A stretch of DNA of 64,000 nucleotides from Perilla frutescens (lineage: Eukaryota > Streptophyta > Magnoliopsida > Lamiales > Lamiaceae). The stretch is taken from assembly GCA_026008535.1 (NCBI GenBank), contig BRKX01000001.1:70382317-70446316 (forward strand), given 5' to 3'. Shown piece after piece: positions 47,823-59,333 of this stretch (position 1 is the stretch's first letter; each line of letters begins with the position of its first letter). Position numbers and translations under genes: made by a program. A model generated the notes under the pieces. The model was given only the letters and a program-made list of their open reading frames with translations. It made no database searches and was not told the origin of the DNA.

Positions 47823-50800
47823 ATGGGGAATCATAGCAATAATAACAGTAGTAATCAAGAAGATGGGAATAAGAACTCATCAACAGTTTCAAAAGGTAGT
47901 GGTGGTTTTGGTGGAGCCACCAGGTCATGGGGAACCACCGTCTCCGGTGGTCAATCTATGTCGACTAGCGGCAGCGTGGGGTCTCCGTCCAGCCGGAGTG
48001 AGGCTGCGGTGGCAACTACGGTCAGTGACAGCGCAATAATGCGAATAAACAATCTTGATATCCAAGGAGATGATGCAGGGTCTCAGGGGACTGCTGGGTG
48101 AGTCATTTCTTTTGTTCGTGGTGTTCATTTTTCTAGTTGACATTCGCTGAAGCTTCTTATAGCTCGATTCATATTGGTTGCTTTCTCGATTTCCCGTGGA
48201 ATTTTGTTATTTGTAGGTAGTTTAATTTCATGTGGTGGTTGTTGTTTACGTTAAACTTTGCTAATGCCTGTAGGATATAAGTGAGCAAGAACAAATGAGG
48301 AAATTTTGGAAAATATGTTGGAGATTGTTGATTAACTATCCAAGATGGAGCTGAATTATGCTTCATTTTGTGATGTGACTGATACTTCGTTAATATTAGA
48401 CAAAGTAATAACTTTCATAAGACAAGGAACTGATTGACATTGTTATTTATAAGTCTACTTCGAGCCAGTTTGAAATCCATGCCTTCGCCCGATCAGAGAT
48501 ATCCTATTAGGCATCTTTCATTTATTTTGACAGAATTCTTTCTGACATGCATAACATGAGTGTGAAGCCGTGAAGGCCTATTCTTGTATAATTTCTACTT
48601 TTCTCCCTGCAATGGTAATTTACTATTATATGAACAGGAACAGGAAGAAAAAGAGAGGACAACGTGCAGTTGGAGGTGACAAGAGTGGTCGAGGGCTTCG
48701 TCAGTTTAGCATGAAAGGTTTCTGTTTCTTTCTTCTTCCTTTTTGTTTCCTTAGTATGAATGTTAAAAGTCTTGGTTGGTATGTTTATAAAATTCTGCTT
48801 AAAGTGTATTGTTTATGTATATTTACTCATATTACTCTTAATTATATCCAGAGGTCGATCAAATTTCTGTGGACACCTCTGTTGAGTAACTTGAGTTGTC
48901 ACTGTGTCCAGATTCCAGAATCGGATAGGAGACAGTGGCTTCCCTTTTCAACTGCAAAAGTTAGATTTGAACATAAATCAAATATAGGATGTGGCCACTG
49001 TTTATATGGGCACGTGTTGGATTAGTGCAACTTAATATACATATAATAATAAGGTTGGTCTTGGTTATTTGTAATCTTTGTAGAAAATTTTGTGACTTCT
49101 TCAACACTTTAGTGCTTTGAAAGTAAGTTGTAAGACTCAAAAGAGTAGTCATGCAATGGAGAAAAGTTAATGTTTCAAATTCAGTGGCCTGTTCTCATAT
49201 GATGTACGAACAAAATCTATGTTGTTATTTCAGTATGACTTGCACAGTATTAACATCTCATTCTTCTTGTGGTAGTTTGCGAGAAAGTGGAAAGCAAAGG
49301 AAGAACTACATATAATGAGGTTAGATCTTTTTTGTTCAATCTTTGGTTATAAGACAAACTGCCCTAGTTCTTATGCTACTGAAGCACCTTTTTTTTTCCA
49401 TTTATGGGCAGTTGGTAGTTTTCTTTCTTAACAATTTGAATCTTGCATTAGTCCTTTCATTCTGTATCTTGTGTTGACTGTCACTTTCATTTAAAACTCC
49501 GTCCCTGACAATAGGTTAAATTCTATGTAGTCCTCATTTATTTGTTTCTCAGCAGGGTCAATCCTTTGTAACCACTGTGGCACTGTGATGTGCTTTAACT
49601 TCATTCTCTCTTTCCCCTTTTCCCTTTTCTTTCCTGTGGGTTAGGTGGGTGGTTGGGGATGTTGTTCGTGAAGTGCTTGTGAAAGTGTTCTGTCATCTCC
49701 TGCATGTTGTAATGCATCATCCTCATCATTGTCTGAAAACACAATTTCTTTTAATATTAACGTTGTCTCCTGTTTGTGATATTGTTTTGTGTTCAATATT
49801 GATATACCTGTTAATGTTTAGTATCTAATCTGACTTAAAATTTGTATTTCTAGGTGGCTGATGAACTTGTTGCTGAATTTTCCGATCCTAGCAATAATAT
49901 TGCATCTCCAGACCAGGTATTTTTGCAGTTACAATCATGATCTCTTATGTGTATAGTGCTCATGAAACCTAATTTTCAAATAATTCTGATTGTGAAATGT
50001 AAATGGCAGCAACAATATGATGAGAAAAACATTCGTCGAAGGGTTTACGATGCTCTAAATGTGCTGATGGCAATGGATATAATCTCTAAAGATAAAAAGG
50101 AAATACAGTGGAAGGGTCTACCTCGGACTAGTTTGGATGACATTGAAGAACTGAAGGTTAGGTTTCCGTTCCTTCCCTTTCCAATGCTTTCCTTTCCACA
50201 TACTATTGTTTATGTCATAATCAGATTAATTCTGAATCTGCTAGATATTGTCTACCAACATCAGTGAATCTCAGTTTGTGAATAATTGATTGCAGACTGA
50301 ACGTCTTGGAGTTCGAAATCGAATTGAAAAGAAAGCAGCATATCTTGAAGAGTTGGAAGAACAAGTAAGTACTCATGAGAGGCTGAGAGCATAGTACTCG
50401 TTTCTGAGTTTTGCTGGATGTCAGCTCCCTGGTGTGTGTATCACGAATTCTGTGCCATGGCTAACAATTTAATTCCCTATGTTTTGTTGCAGTATGTTGG
50501 GCTTCAAAACCTCATACAACGCAATAAGCAACTCTATGGTTCGGGAAATGCTCCTAGTGGTGGAGTTGCATTGCCATTCATATTGGTCCAGGTAGAGTTG
50601 AGTGATTTTTTCGCAGAGACTTTCTTGCATGCATTTAACAATTAAGGATACCGAAATTGGTGCTTGGAACTAAGGATACATATTGGCAACCCTCCTACTT
50701 ATTTGCTTCTTGTCACGAAATAAAAGTTTTCATTCTTAATTGGCTCTCCTCCTGGTATGAGTGTGACACTTCTCTTTATAGGTATGAACATGTATTTGGA

Positions 50801-51713
50801 ACATAGGCAGAAAGCAAACACTGAAAGTGTAGCAGTGTGAATTTCAGTAAGAAGTTCATCTAAGTAAATGAGAAAATAAATCCAAATTTCACATTAATGC
50901 TGAGTAATGCATGTTTTCTACAAGCTCGAACAAATCACTTCAACCATCAATATTCCCTCAGGTAAAGAGGAAATTCAACCTAACTCAACTCGTAAAGAAT
51001 GGAGAAATTGTTGATATCTTGTGAATTCTTACTTTGTTCCTTGTTGTATACTCCTTGCCTATTGCATGTACACTTCAGGCCCACAATAATGTTTTGTAAA
51101 AGATTAAATTGCGCTTGAAATTACACTTGACTGGGCTGCATTAATGAGCTTTTCTTACCCCATACTAGGCTATAGTATTAAAATAGATAAGAATGCACCA
51201 AAATGCACGATGATCACTAATGTTTGAACCACCAAGAGGTATGTTTTTTACATAAATCTAATGCTTCTCGTTGATGTGCATGTAAAAACTGTAGACTCGT
51301 CCTCATGCCACAGTGGAGGTGGAAATATCTGAAGACATGCAGCTGGTGCATTTTGATTTCAATAGGTAAGACAATTCAATTAAATTACGATTTGTTGGTG
51401 TGATGCTGCACACCTTTTCTTGAATTCAAAATTTCTCCGGATACAATTGGGCTATCGTGTCTTTGATTGCAGCACTCCCTTTGAGCTGCATGATGATAAC
51501 TATGTCCTCAAGGCAATGAAGTTTTCTGGAAAGTCAAGAAACGATGGCACCGTCCAAAGTATTCCTAGTGATGGTGGTGAGAGCTCGAGCATGCCGAGTA
51601 CCTACCAACCTCAAGCACCTCATCCTTCAGGGTCAAGCATCACGAGTAGGCCTCCCAACTCATCCCCTCTTCCCGGAATATTGAAGGCACGCGTCAAGCA
51701 TGAGCAGCATTAG
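47823..51713 (+). CDS. E2F dimerisation partner DP protein (DPB-like), 362 aa
   Basis: Partner of E2F factors in G1/S cell-cycle control; the E2F–DP pair binds TTTSSCGC promoters and is restrained by RBR. Exons: 47823-48097, 48638-48717, 49276-49319, 49854-49916, 50010-50156, 50296-50364, 50493-50591, 51295-51365, 51473-51713; 1089 nt in frame. N-terminus is Asn/Ser/Gly-rich, then SVGSPSSRSE and LDIQGDDAGSQG, typical of the DPB branch. The winged-helix DNA-binding/dimerisation domain spans about 96-195, with GLRQFSMKVCEKVESKG and the DEF box NIRRRVYDALNVLMAMDIIS (161-180). It is followed by a heptad segment EELEEQYVGLQNLIQRN and the DP-specific VALPFILVQTRPHATVEVEI and QLVHFDFNSTPFELHDD. Exon 2 has two in-frame acceptors (48638 or 48644), adding or skipping Asn-Arg. 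DPA-type proteins lack this N-terminus, so the DPB assignment is good. Confidence 0.95.
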
Positions 51714-52406
51714 GCTGACACACCAAAGCTCAAATCTCTCGGTAATATCCTCATCATCACATTTGTACATATATACTACATGGAGAAGGATCGGAGCAGG
51801 TGGGCTGGTCGTGGCCTTCCATAACCTCAAGAATATTTTTGTATGGCGCTGATGGAGCGGAAAGTTAGTAGGATTTTATCGTCCCTCAAGTAAGTATCGC
51901 GTATTTTGATTACTTCGTCGATTGTCTTATACATAATACACTCTAGGCATCTATAATTATTTCCCCCATTTTTCTGTGTTGTGTAGAAGATGAAGTTCGA
52001 CTGTAGGCTCTACCATATTTTGACTTGTTAATTCAGAGATTCAAGAATGCAGTTTCTTGTAACTTTTTTTTTTCTGTTTTTTGCTACACTAAACAGAAAC
52101 ACAGGCATTTAGCTTTTTTGCTTTTATGTTTTCAAGTAGCCGTTCGCCCTCATTCATTTAGACCTTATATCAATGTACTGTATTGACATGTCATCTGCGG
52201 TTGCATTGCTCGTAATATGAGTTTCTAACAACATTTATGTTGACAATTCGGGTTCTTAGAAAACCCGGCCGGATCTAAATCCTACCCGATTCACAGCCCT
52301 CTTCATAGAAGAAGACAATTCAATTATACGACACGCTGAGCTGAGTGTCTGGAATATCATTATACACCTTTGTGATTATCACCAAATAATTTGGAATCAT
52401 TGTTCC

Positions 52407-52409
<3 letters not shown>

Positions 52410-52447
<38 letters not shown>
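52410..52447. repeat. (CT)n microsatellite
   Basis: About 19 uninterrupted CT units. Confidence 0.95.
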
Positions 52448-52453
<6 letters not shown>

Positions 52454-53313
52454 GAGACTGTTCAAGAAAATACTCCACTTTAGTGCAGTACACACGTGGC
52501 AATTACAAAACACAATATACAATATGTATAAAATGGGCGAGAAGAAAAGCAAATTTTAGTCTGCATGATGCCAATAAATTTGTGTTTTTATCGACTTGAT
52601 TGATTTAGTGTTACAGTCACTACTACCACCTAGAAAATAGTTTGTTCCGGTTAATAAAATAGCAAGCTGTCGATAATCGATAGGTTTTTACGTAGAACCA
52701 AAATGTGGAATGCTTTTACTTTTATTTAATTTGCATGTCCAAATTCCATTGGTTTAAATTAAGTGATGGATATGTCGATTTGTCCTTTAAATTAATTTTA
52801 CCGGGATTATATTTTGTATATACGTTTGATTTGACACGATTATCATCATCATCGTCATCATCATCATCATTATAAGTGTAAAACTCTAACTATGAGCATT
52901 TTCCCAAGCTCTCTTTCTTGGATTTTGAAAGTAAAAGTGTAATTTTGGAAATAGTCGAATATTAGTATATTACGAAAACAAATAGCGTTGCATAGATCGG
53001 TCATATTAAAATGTATAATTCATAATTTTTAGATTCGGTCGGTATCTATCAGAACTTACTAATTAATTATAATACAAATATTAACTCTATAGTTTCGTGA
53101 AAATCCAACTTACGTTGAGTGTCAATTTATTTACACATTGGATGAGCGAGCGAGGTTGACTGATATATAATGAGAGGATGTAACTCACTAGAAACATCAA
53201 AGTGATGAAGATGAAAAGATCCTTGTATAAAATTAAGATGTCTCCCATTTGAGACCTACAACCCTCATACCCCAGAGAGAGAGAGAGAGAGAGTTTTAAT
53301 ATTAATCTATTGG

Positions 53314-53625
53314 GTTAATTACGATTAAATACATAAATTTTGACACAATTTGCAATTAAAACATAAACTTGCATTTTTTGCACAATAGACATATTTGCAA
53401 TAATATGAAAATCAAACACTGTGTTTCACACTAATCTTTATTATATTAATAAAATTCAAATCATGATTATGCCTATTTATCTATATAATTTTACAATACT
53501 TCATGTAATAAATCTGTTTTTCGTTCGTTGGAAATTACAAGATTGTATTTTAATTGTAACGTTTCAAAATTCGTGTCTAAATTATAAATTGTGTCAAAGT
53601 TTATGTATTTAAACATAATTAATTC
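53314..53625. mobile_element. Foldback MITE, ~310 bp
   Basis: Left arm GGTTAATTACGATTAAATAC then ATAAATTTTGACACAATTTG is complementary, with a few mismatches, to the right arm …ACAATTTGTG… ending TTTAAACATAATTAATTCTC. The 63-codon open frame inside is fortuitous. Confidence 0.75.
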
Positions 53626-53795
53626 TCATCTATTTATGCATGAATTTACAAAATATTAATCAGTTTATAAATTAATCCATCCCTCATAATAATAATAATA
53701 ATATATCCCTCAGTTTTCCGTAAGAAAAAAATAAAATAAATAAAAAGCATATCTAACGAATTCTTGTGAATGAGAAATATGTGGCAGGAAGCAAA

Positions 53796-53938
53796 GCCAC
53801 GTAGTCCAAGTGGCATGACGGTGACGTCATCGGCTCCACCTGTGATGACGCCAGCATCACTAGTTTCAAACGCTCGCCCTGTGCCACGTGGCAGTACTTT
53901 AACAGCTGGTTGAGAAGTGGGGACTACATGCCCCACTT
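53796..53938 (+). promoter_or_regulatory. GC-richer block of TGACG (as-1/CRE) and G-box motifs
   Basis: Within 145 bases: TGACG 53816-53820, the CRE palindrome TGACGTCA 53822-53829, TGATGACG 53843-53850 and an extended G-box GCCACGTGGC 53883-53892. Then an inverted repeat AAGTGGGG…CCCCACTT (53915-53922/53931-53938). TGACG pairs are the binding sites of TGA bZIPs; CACGTG binds G-box bZIP/bHLH factors. The block is about 1.5 kb upstream of the VQ gene, in otherwise A/T-rich DNA. Its function as an enhancer of that gene is inference; it could also be part of a transposon. Confidence 0.55.
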
Positions 53939-53940
53939 GA

Positions 53941-55290
53941 GATCATGTTGCATTTTTTGGATTCCTCTATTAAATTTATTGATTTCTATTTCATATTTTT
54001 TTTTTGCATTTTATTTAATTTTAAATTATTATTTAGAATTGATTCTATTCTATTAGAATTTATACTGATTTTCTAGTATACAATTTTTATTTTTTAGTTA
54101 ATAATCTATCTGTCCCAATAATATAAGACTTATTTACCCTTTTGATATGTCCCGATATATAGGTAGATTTCTATATTTATTAATATATAGTCCTATTTAA
54201 TATATTTACTAAGCATTAAGTCATTGTTAAAGAAATAAACAGTGGCATATTGGAAAGTTCTGATTAATTTTCTTTGACAATCTTTTTCTTAATTCTTGTG
54301 TAAATCTCAATCAGCCTATCTTATTGGGATGCATTAAGTAATTGATTATTAGAGTTAATTATTGCATAATAATAATTATTTTATTTTTATATAAACATTG
54401 ACTAGGGTCAATAATGTTGTAAATCAATTATTATTTTATAATAATAATAATTATTAAATTTATAAATTTAACAATATAATACAGAGTGAAATTCAAAAAG
54501 TGTAACACGAGATTCATCAACTCTTCGTGTGTGATTCCACTTTCCAATTGGATTGTCCTTTTTTTGTTTGAATAGTGGAGTGTCCATTTTATGTTGTTTT
54601 AAGTTTCCCAAATTATAGTATAGGATGAGAATTACAAAATGGGCATATGTGAATGATTAGTTGGAAAATAATTGAGATATGTGTGTGTTTATTTGTTTGT
54701 TCGAAGTACTTTAAATAGCAACAATTTCTTCAAGTCAATTAAGACGTATTATTATTTAGTTTGCCCTTTTTTATTAAAAAAAAAAAGACTCGCGTTATTA
54801 AACCAGATGCTATGGTATTATTGTGAAAAAAAAAATCATCTAACGGTAGTCGCTCTACGACAACCTTCGATGCTTTTCCTAACTAGGTCCTATACGTACC
54901 TAACAATCTTTTAAAACGTTGTATCATTAATGTATTAACGCAGTTAAAATTTTTAATATGTCATGGGTTTTATAAGAATATTAAATTAGTTTACGGGCCA
55001 AAAATCAAAATCCAAAATCTGAATTTATGAAATTTGAATTTAAAATTTATTATTTAATATCTAGTATTTTTTTTTTTATTAAATACACGAAGTGCTCACG
55101 GAGATGACATCGAGTAAATCAGTGGCGGCGGAGCGGAGGCAAGAAGATAAAATAAAAAAATATCTACCCTACCATAGGGAGAAACTCTAGAAAAGAAAAG
55201 GAAATAAACAAAAATAGACATATATATTTGTCTTCTTCACACATGAGCCATCACTTTCTCATTTCAATAGTTTCCAATCCATTTTAACAT
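53941..55290. other. Upstream region of the VQ gene
   Basis: A/T-rich and gene-free. Contains a Stowaway-related MITE (54103-54338) and a fragment (about 54440-54515) related to the element split by the SINE near 42467-42510 (both share ATAATAC(A/G)GAGTGAAA). Confidence 0.6.
54103..54338. mobile_element. Stowaway-related MITE, ~235 bp
   Basis: Left end ATCTATCTGTCCCAATAATA and right end CTATCTTATTGGGATGCATT are inverted. The interior (CCTATTTAATATATTTAC…TTAAAGAAATAAACA) matches the element at 58365-58613, so both are one family. Ends are decayed and boundaries approximate. Confidence 0.75.
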
Positions 55291-55296
55291 TATCAA

Positions 55297-55304
55297 TATA
55301 TATA
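55297..55304 (+). promoter_or_regulatory. Probable TATA box of the VQ gene
   Basis: TATATATA about 100 bases upstream of the VQ start codon, followed by a pyrimidine-rich stretch (CTTCTTTTCTTCCTCTCACC) suited to a short leader. Spacing fits a start of transcription near 55330. Confidence 0.6.
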
Positions 55305-55400
55305 CACACACAAAATCCCACTTCTTTTCTTCCTCTCACCATTTTTCATTTCCTCTGCAGAAAATTAAACCCTCAAATTAAATCTTCCTTGAAAAAAAGA

Positions 55401-55820
55401 ATGGAAAAAATCCAAAAAAAAGCAAACAAAAACACCAAAAACAAGAAAAAACAGCCACTCAGGGTTGTGTACATAACAAACCCCATGAAGTTCAAGACAA
55501 GTGCCTCAGAGTTCAGGGCACTGGTGCAAGAACTCACCGGACAAGACGCCGGCACGGCGTACTCCTCCGCCACCTTCTCGGCGGAGGATGCTGGGGGAGA
55601 GGCGGAGAAAGTGGCGGCGGAGGACAATGTTCATGCAGAACTTGACGAGGAAGAAGTGACTGAATTGGGGCGGCCTAGTGGCGGAGTGGGTGAGCCTGAC
55701 CCGTCGCCTGCTGACGACGGGTCGGACGATGATGGTTTTGTTTCTTCGCTGATGATTGAGAGTTTTCAAGGGCTGGGCTCAAACCTAGTTGATGTTCTTA
55801 AAAGTCTAGATGCAATGTAA
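55401..55820 (+). CDS. VQ-motif protein, sigma-factor-binding (SIB1) type, 139 aa
   Basis: Small intronless gene. The start is ATG 55401; the frame is open a little upstream only through a non-ATG codon. A Lys-rich N-terminus (residues 2-18) is followed by LRVVYITNPMKFKTSASEF and the VQ motif FRALVQELTG at 38-47 (F38, V42, Q43, L45, T46, G47). The rest is acidic and Gly/Pro/Asp-rich, ending FQGLGSNLVDVLKSLDAM. In the family, SIB1/SIB2 bind WRKY33-type factors in the nucleus and the plastid sigma factor SIG1, and act in salicylate/jasmonate defence. The basic N-terminus could serve nuclear or plastid entry. Codon use in the acidic part is GC-rich compared with the surroundings. The family is sure; SIB1 orthology is likely. 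Confidence 0.9.
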   Translation: MEKIQKKANKNTKNKKKQPLRVVYITNPMKFKTSASEFRALVQELTGQDAGTAYSSATFSAEDAGGEAEKVAAEDNVHAELDEEEVTELGRPSGGVGEPDPSPADDGSDDDGFVSSLMIESFQGLGSNLVDVLKSLDAM

Positions 55821-56503
55821 TAAAAACTAGAGGTACGTTTTGTTACTGCAAGAAAAAAAAGGAAAATTTCAATGGAAAAAAATTATTGTTGCCGATGTAA
55901 ATTTCAACGGGTTCACGTGCATTAATTAGAGGGAATGGCCGTTGGAATTATTTATATTTTTTAAGTTGAATAATATGGTTTTTTTCCATTGAAATTTTCG
56001 GGGTTTCTAGTAGCGTGTACGGCATTTATGTGGAACTATTTCCTTAATTGTGATTATTTGTTGATTTTTTCAAATTCTGATGATTGTTTTTATTTTCCCT
56101 TGAGATTTAGGGGTTTTCACTTGCTATATACGCAGCTAGCTAGAACTATGCCACTTGTATGTAAATATGTATTGATGATTCCTATCAATACAGATACGTA
56201 GAATATATATGATGAATTGATATCTGTGATAATAGCATTTGTTAATTTTAACAAAATTTAGCTATTTTCTTTCATTTGGATATTTAGAGAGTTTGATTAA
56301 GGGCTTTCAAGTTTGATTTTGTCAATTACGCGGCCTCATCATTAGATTAATTCAATGTCATTTCAAGCTCAAAATATATTTTATTTTCTGTTGCATTTTA
56401 TTTCAGCAGCAAACTGATAATGTCACCCCACAAATTAAATAAAGTATCGAGCACTAATAAAAATAAATTACAAGATTATTAAAACTTTATACTACACTTA
56501 AAT

Positions 56504-56881
56504 GAGTAGAGATCTTCTACAGTCCCAACTTTGTGTGCCAACATTAAAATTATATATTGTTAATACAAAATAAAATTTATTATATTGTAACTAATCATAA
56601 TTAATATTTATTGCTAAAAATTGAAATTTTTTAAAATTATATACCTTAGGTTTGGAATAATCAACCCCAAAATTCAATTATATTAACTAAAAAATGAAAA
56701 TTAAATATTAAAAAATAATTATAAACCCTAAATAGGTGGAATAAACCCTAAAAAATGCAAAATTATACTAAATCTAATTAAAGAATTAAAATTGAAGAAA
56801 AAAAATGAAAAAAAAACGTAATGATTTTGAAGGTTGTTACACGGTTGCCACACACAAGTTGGGACTAGAAGATCTCAAGTG
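56504..56881. mobile_element. Mutator-type MITE with 9-bp target duplication, 378 bp
   Basis: CACTTAAAT flanks the element on both sides (56495-56503 and 56882-56890). Termini GAGATCTTCTACAGTCCCAAC and GTTGGGACTAGAAGATCTC are inverted. A 9-bp duplication is the hallmark of Mutator-like transposons. The interior is A/T-rich with AAACCCTAA motifs and no coding frame, so it is non-autonomous. Confidence 0.88.
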
Positions 56882-57038
56882 CACTTAAATACTCATCTCT
56901 CATTAAACAGTACTGTATAAAATTTGCTCATGTGATTTACTTATCCAAGATGTATTTAGATTCACATGCATCAAATTAAGAGTTAATTACACTTTTGGTC
57001 TCATATGAATAGAGTACAAACATTTTTAGTCTCAAAAT

Positions 57039-57172
57039 GGAGAAGTTCTATGACGCGTGCGCACGAGTATGCCACTCATGCAAAATAATAATTTTTAAAT
57101 AATGGTCCACTTACTATTTTATTATGTGTGAGAGAGACACATTACGTACGCACGCGTCATAGAATTTTCCCC
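57039..57172. mobile_element. Small TIR element, ~134 bp
   Basis: Left GGAGAAGTTCTATGACGCGT and right ACGCGTCATAGAATTTTCCCC are inverted; both carry GC-rich GACGCGTGCG. It interrupts an older repeat that resumes after it (TTTTTAGTCTC… / …TTTTTTGTCCCAAA). Confidence 0.75.
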
Positions 57173-57428
57173 TAAGATGTATATTTTTTTGTCCCAAATT
57201 TGATTTTTTTTTACTTTTTTAATCTCAAATGATATGTTTCGACATTTTTTGTTCTAAAATTAACCGGATAATCCGTTAAACTTGGGACTAAAAATATTTT
57301 AATTCTGTTAATTAATTTTTCGAAATATTTGAGAAATATATTAATTAATATGTATTACTTTTCTAACTGTTAACTTGCTAGCATTATGATTTTTCCGTAA
57401 AATATGGGAAACTTTAATTAAATTACTC

Positions 57429-57432
<4 letters not shown>

Positions 57433-57466
<34 letters not shown>

Positions 57467-57467
57467 C
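57433..57467. repeat. (TAA)n microsatellite
   Basis: About 11 TAA units. Confidence 0.9.
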
Positions 57468-58364
57468 ATCATGCATTGTAAAATCATTAATGATTGGAAT
57501 ATGTCTGAGACTATAATACGTATAGAAGATTCTTTAAAAGTATAAAATATTTAGCGGTAGTTACAACTACTTAGTAATAATATTTTCCTATTGAACTAGG
57601 AAATAAGATAATTCTTTATCCCAACATTTTTAGTTGTGTGAAATCATCTATTGCATTTACATGTTGTATTCTCTGTCGCACAATCAATTATTTTTCTTTC
57701 ATTTCGATTTTTTGTATTTTATTTTAATTTTATACTTGTTATTTATTGGGTTCATCATACCAAATTAAGATTTTTACTAGCATTCTGCCTATGGGATGGA
57801 CATAATATTATATTTAAAATTTTTATAATATTATATGTCATTTAATAGTGATTGTATAATAAAACCATGTATTGTAAATATTTACATGTTTGGATAAATT
57901 ATTATGACAAAAAAACATAAAAAAAGTTAAGGTAAAAATTGGAAGACTTCTTTGTATATGACATTCTTACAATTGAATACATCACCGTATCCCTTCAAGA
58001 CATCCAAACGGTGGAGATCTATATAAAAGATAGACTTATCAAGTATTGGATTTGAGACACGCCGCACTCTCTATCCCAACTAAAAAAATTCTGATTGATA
58101 TCATATCATTGTCAATTTTTTTAAAATATACAAACATTTGCAATCATCTATATCAATAATTCAAAAGTAAAATCAACAAAACGATAAGTTGCAGTCATAT
58201 TTAGCAAGTTTCATGCCGATATGAAGTTCAGTTCATCAGTAGGATTTGTATAATCGATCAAATTTAGTAGTTGTATATCTCCATTACTGTTTTAATGATT
58301 CATTTATTTAAAGAAATTATGCAACTCATTTTAATTCAATTCATATGTAGAAATTATGTAACTA

Positions 58365-58613
58365 CTCTGTCAGTCCCAGTAAAATAGATTTGTTTTTCTT
58401 TTTTAGATGTCACAATACATAGTTTGATTTCTATATATATTTAGTTAATTACTAACATATACCCCTATTTAATATGTTTACATTAAGTATTAATTTATTG
58501 TCAAAGAAATAAATAGAGACATATTAGTAAATTTTTTGATTAATTGTTTCAAAAATATTTTTCTTAATCATTGTGAAAATTTCAGTCAGTCTATCTTATT
58601 GGGACAGAAGGAG
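58365..58613. mobile_element. Stowaway-type MITE, 249 bp
   Basis: Left CTCTGTCAGTCCCAGTAAAA and right TTATTGGGACAGAAGGAG are inverted; TA borders both sides (58363-58364, 58614-58615). The interior matches the MITE at 54103-54338. Confidence 0.88.
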
Positions 58614-59075
58614 TATCATTTTAGGTCAATTCATCTGCAGTTTAGGCTTGTTACTTTAATTAATTTTAGTGAACTTTCAAAGGGAGAATGTCGTGTTATC
58701 TTAAAATTATATAGTTAATTAGGTGAAGTCCGAACGCTTAATGAAATTATATAAAAGAAGAGGAAATTAAAATAAATTAAAAATTTGCAGACGATCATTA
58801 TTCGATCGTTAATTAGGAGGCAAAACTTTGAAAAAAATTATAACTAAAGCAAAAAAAAAATATTTAGAATAAGAGATTTCCATGCTATATTTTTTTGGTA
58901 GAAATAGAAGAGATTAAGATATATATGAAGTCATTATCTGAGTTGTGCAAAATCTATGTCCACCTTGTTCATGTGACTATTTATTGCACCACCCATGAAC
59001 TGGTGGTGCCCATCAATTTCCACATCTTGTCATCAGTCACAACTCATAACTAGAATTTAGTCAAGATAAAGACAT

Positions 59076-59076
<1 letters not shown>

Positions 59077-59130
<54 letters not shown>
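59077..59130. repeat. (ATT)n microsatellite
   Basis: About 18 uninterrupted ATT units. Confidence 0.95.
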
Positions 59131-59131
<1 letters not shown>

Positions 59132-59333
59132 CTTAACAACAACATTATAATTTTCTTGAAATTCACACCGTTTTTATAGCAGCTAGCTGGTATATGAAAA
59201 GCAAGAAACATAAATTATTGGAAAAAAAACCATTATTCGTCTACTATCAGGAATTTCTATATCACGTAGTTACGTATTTTTGTTAAAACAAGGTTCCTGT
59301 ACCATTGAATTGCATTGATAAATTGCTAATTCA

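Larger units (their letters stand above)
51714..53795. other. DP 3' region and downstream intergenic DNA
   Basis: The first few hundred bases are probably the DP 3' untranslated region. Then come a (CT)n microsatellite (52410-52447), an imperfect (ATC)n tract near 52841-52871, a GA run near 53275-53294 and a foldback MITE (53314-53625). No gene seen. Confidence 0.65.
55821..59333. other. Intergenic region downstream of the VQ gene
   Basis: About 3.5 kb with no recognisable gene. It holds a Mutator-type MITE (56504-56881), a 134-bp TIR element (57039-57172) within an older TTTTGGTCTCAT-type repeat (related to 22169-22718), (TAA)n at 57433-57467, a Stowaway-type MITE (58365-58613) and (TTA)n at 59077-59130. 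Confidence 0.65.

Noticed and set aside
48570..49025. 151-codon frame overlapping DP exon 2
   Set aside because: It is DP exon 2 (48638-48717) read through into the flanking introns; splice sites and DP homology decide.
55506..55769. 87-codon frame antisense to the VQ gene
   Set aside because: Shadow of the VQ coding sequence; the VQ motif and start context lie on the plus strand.
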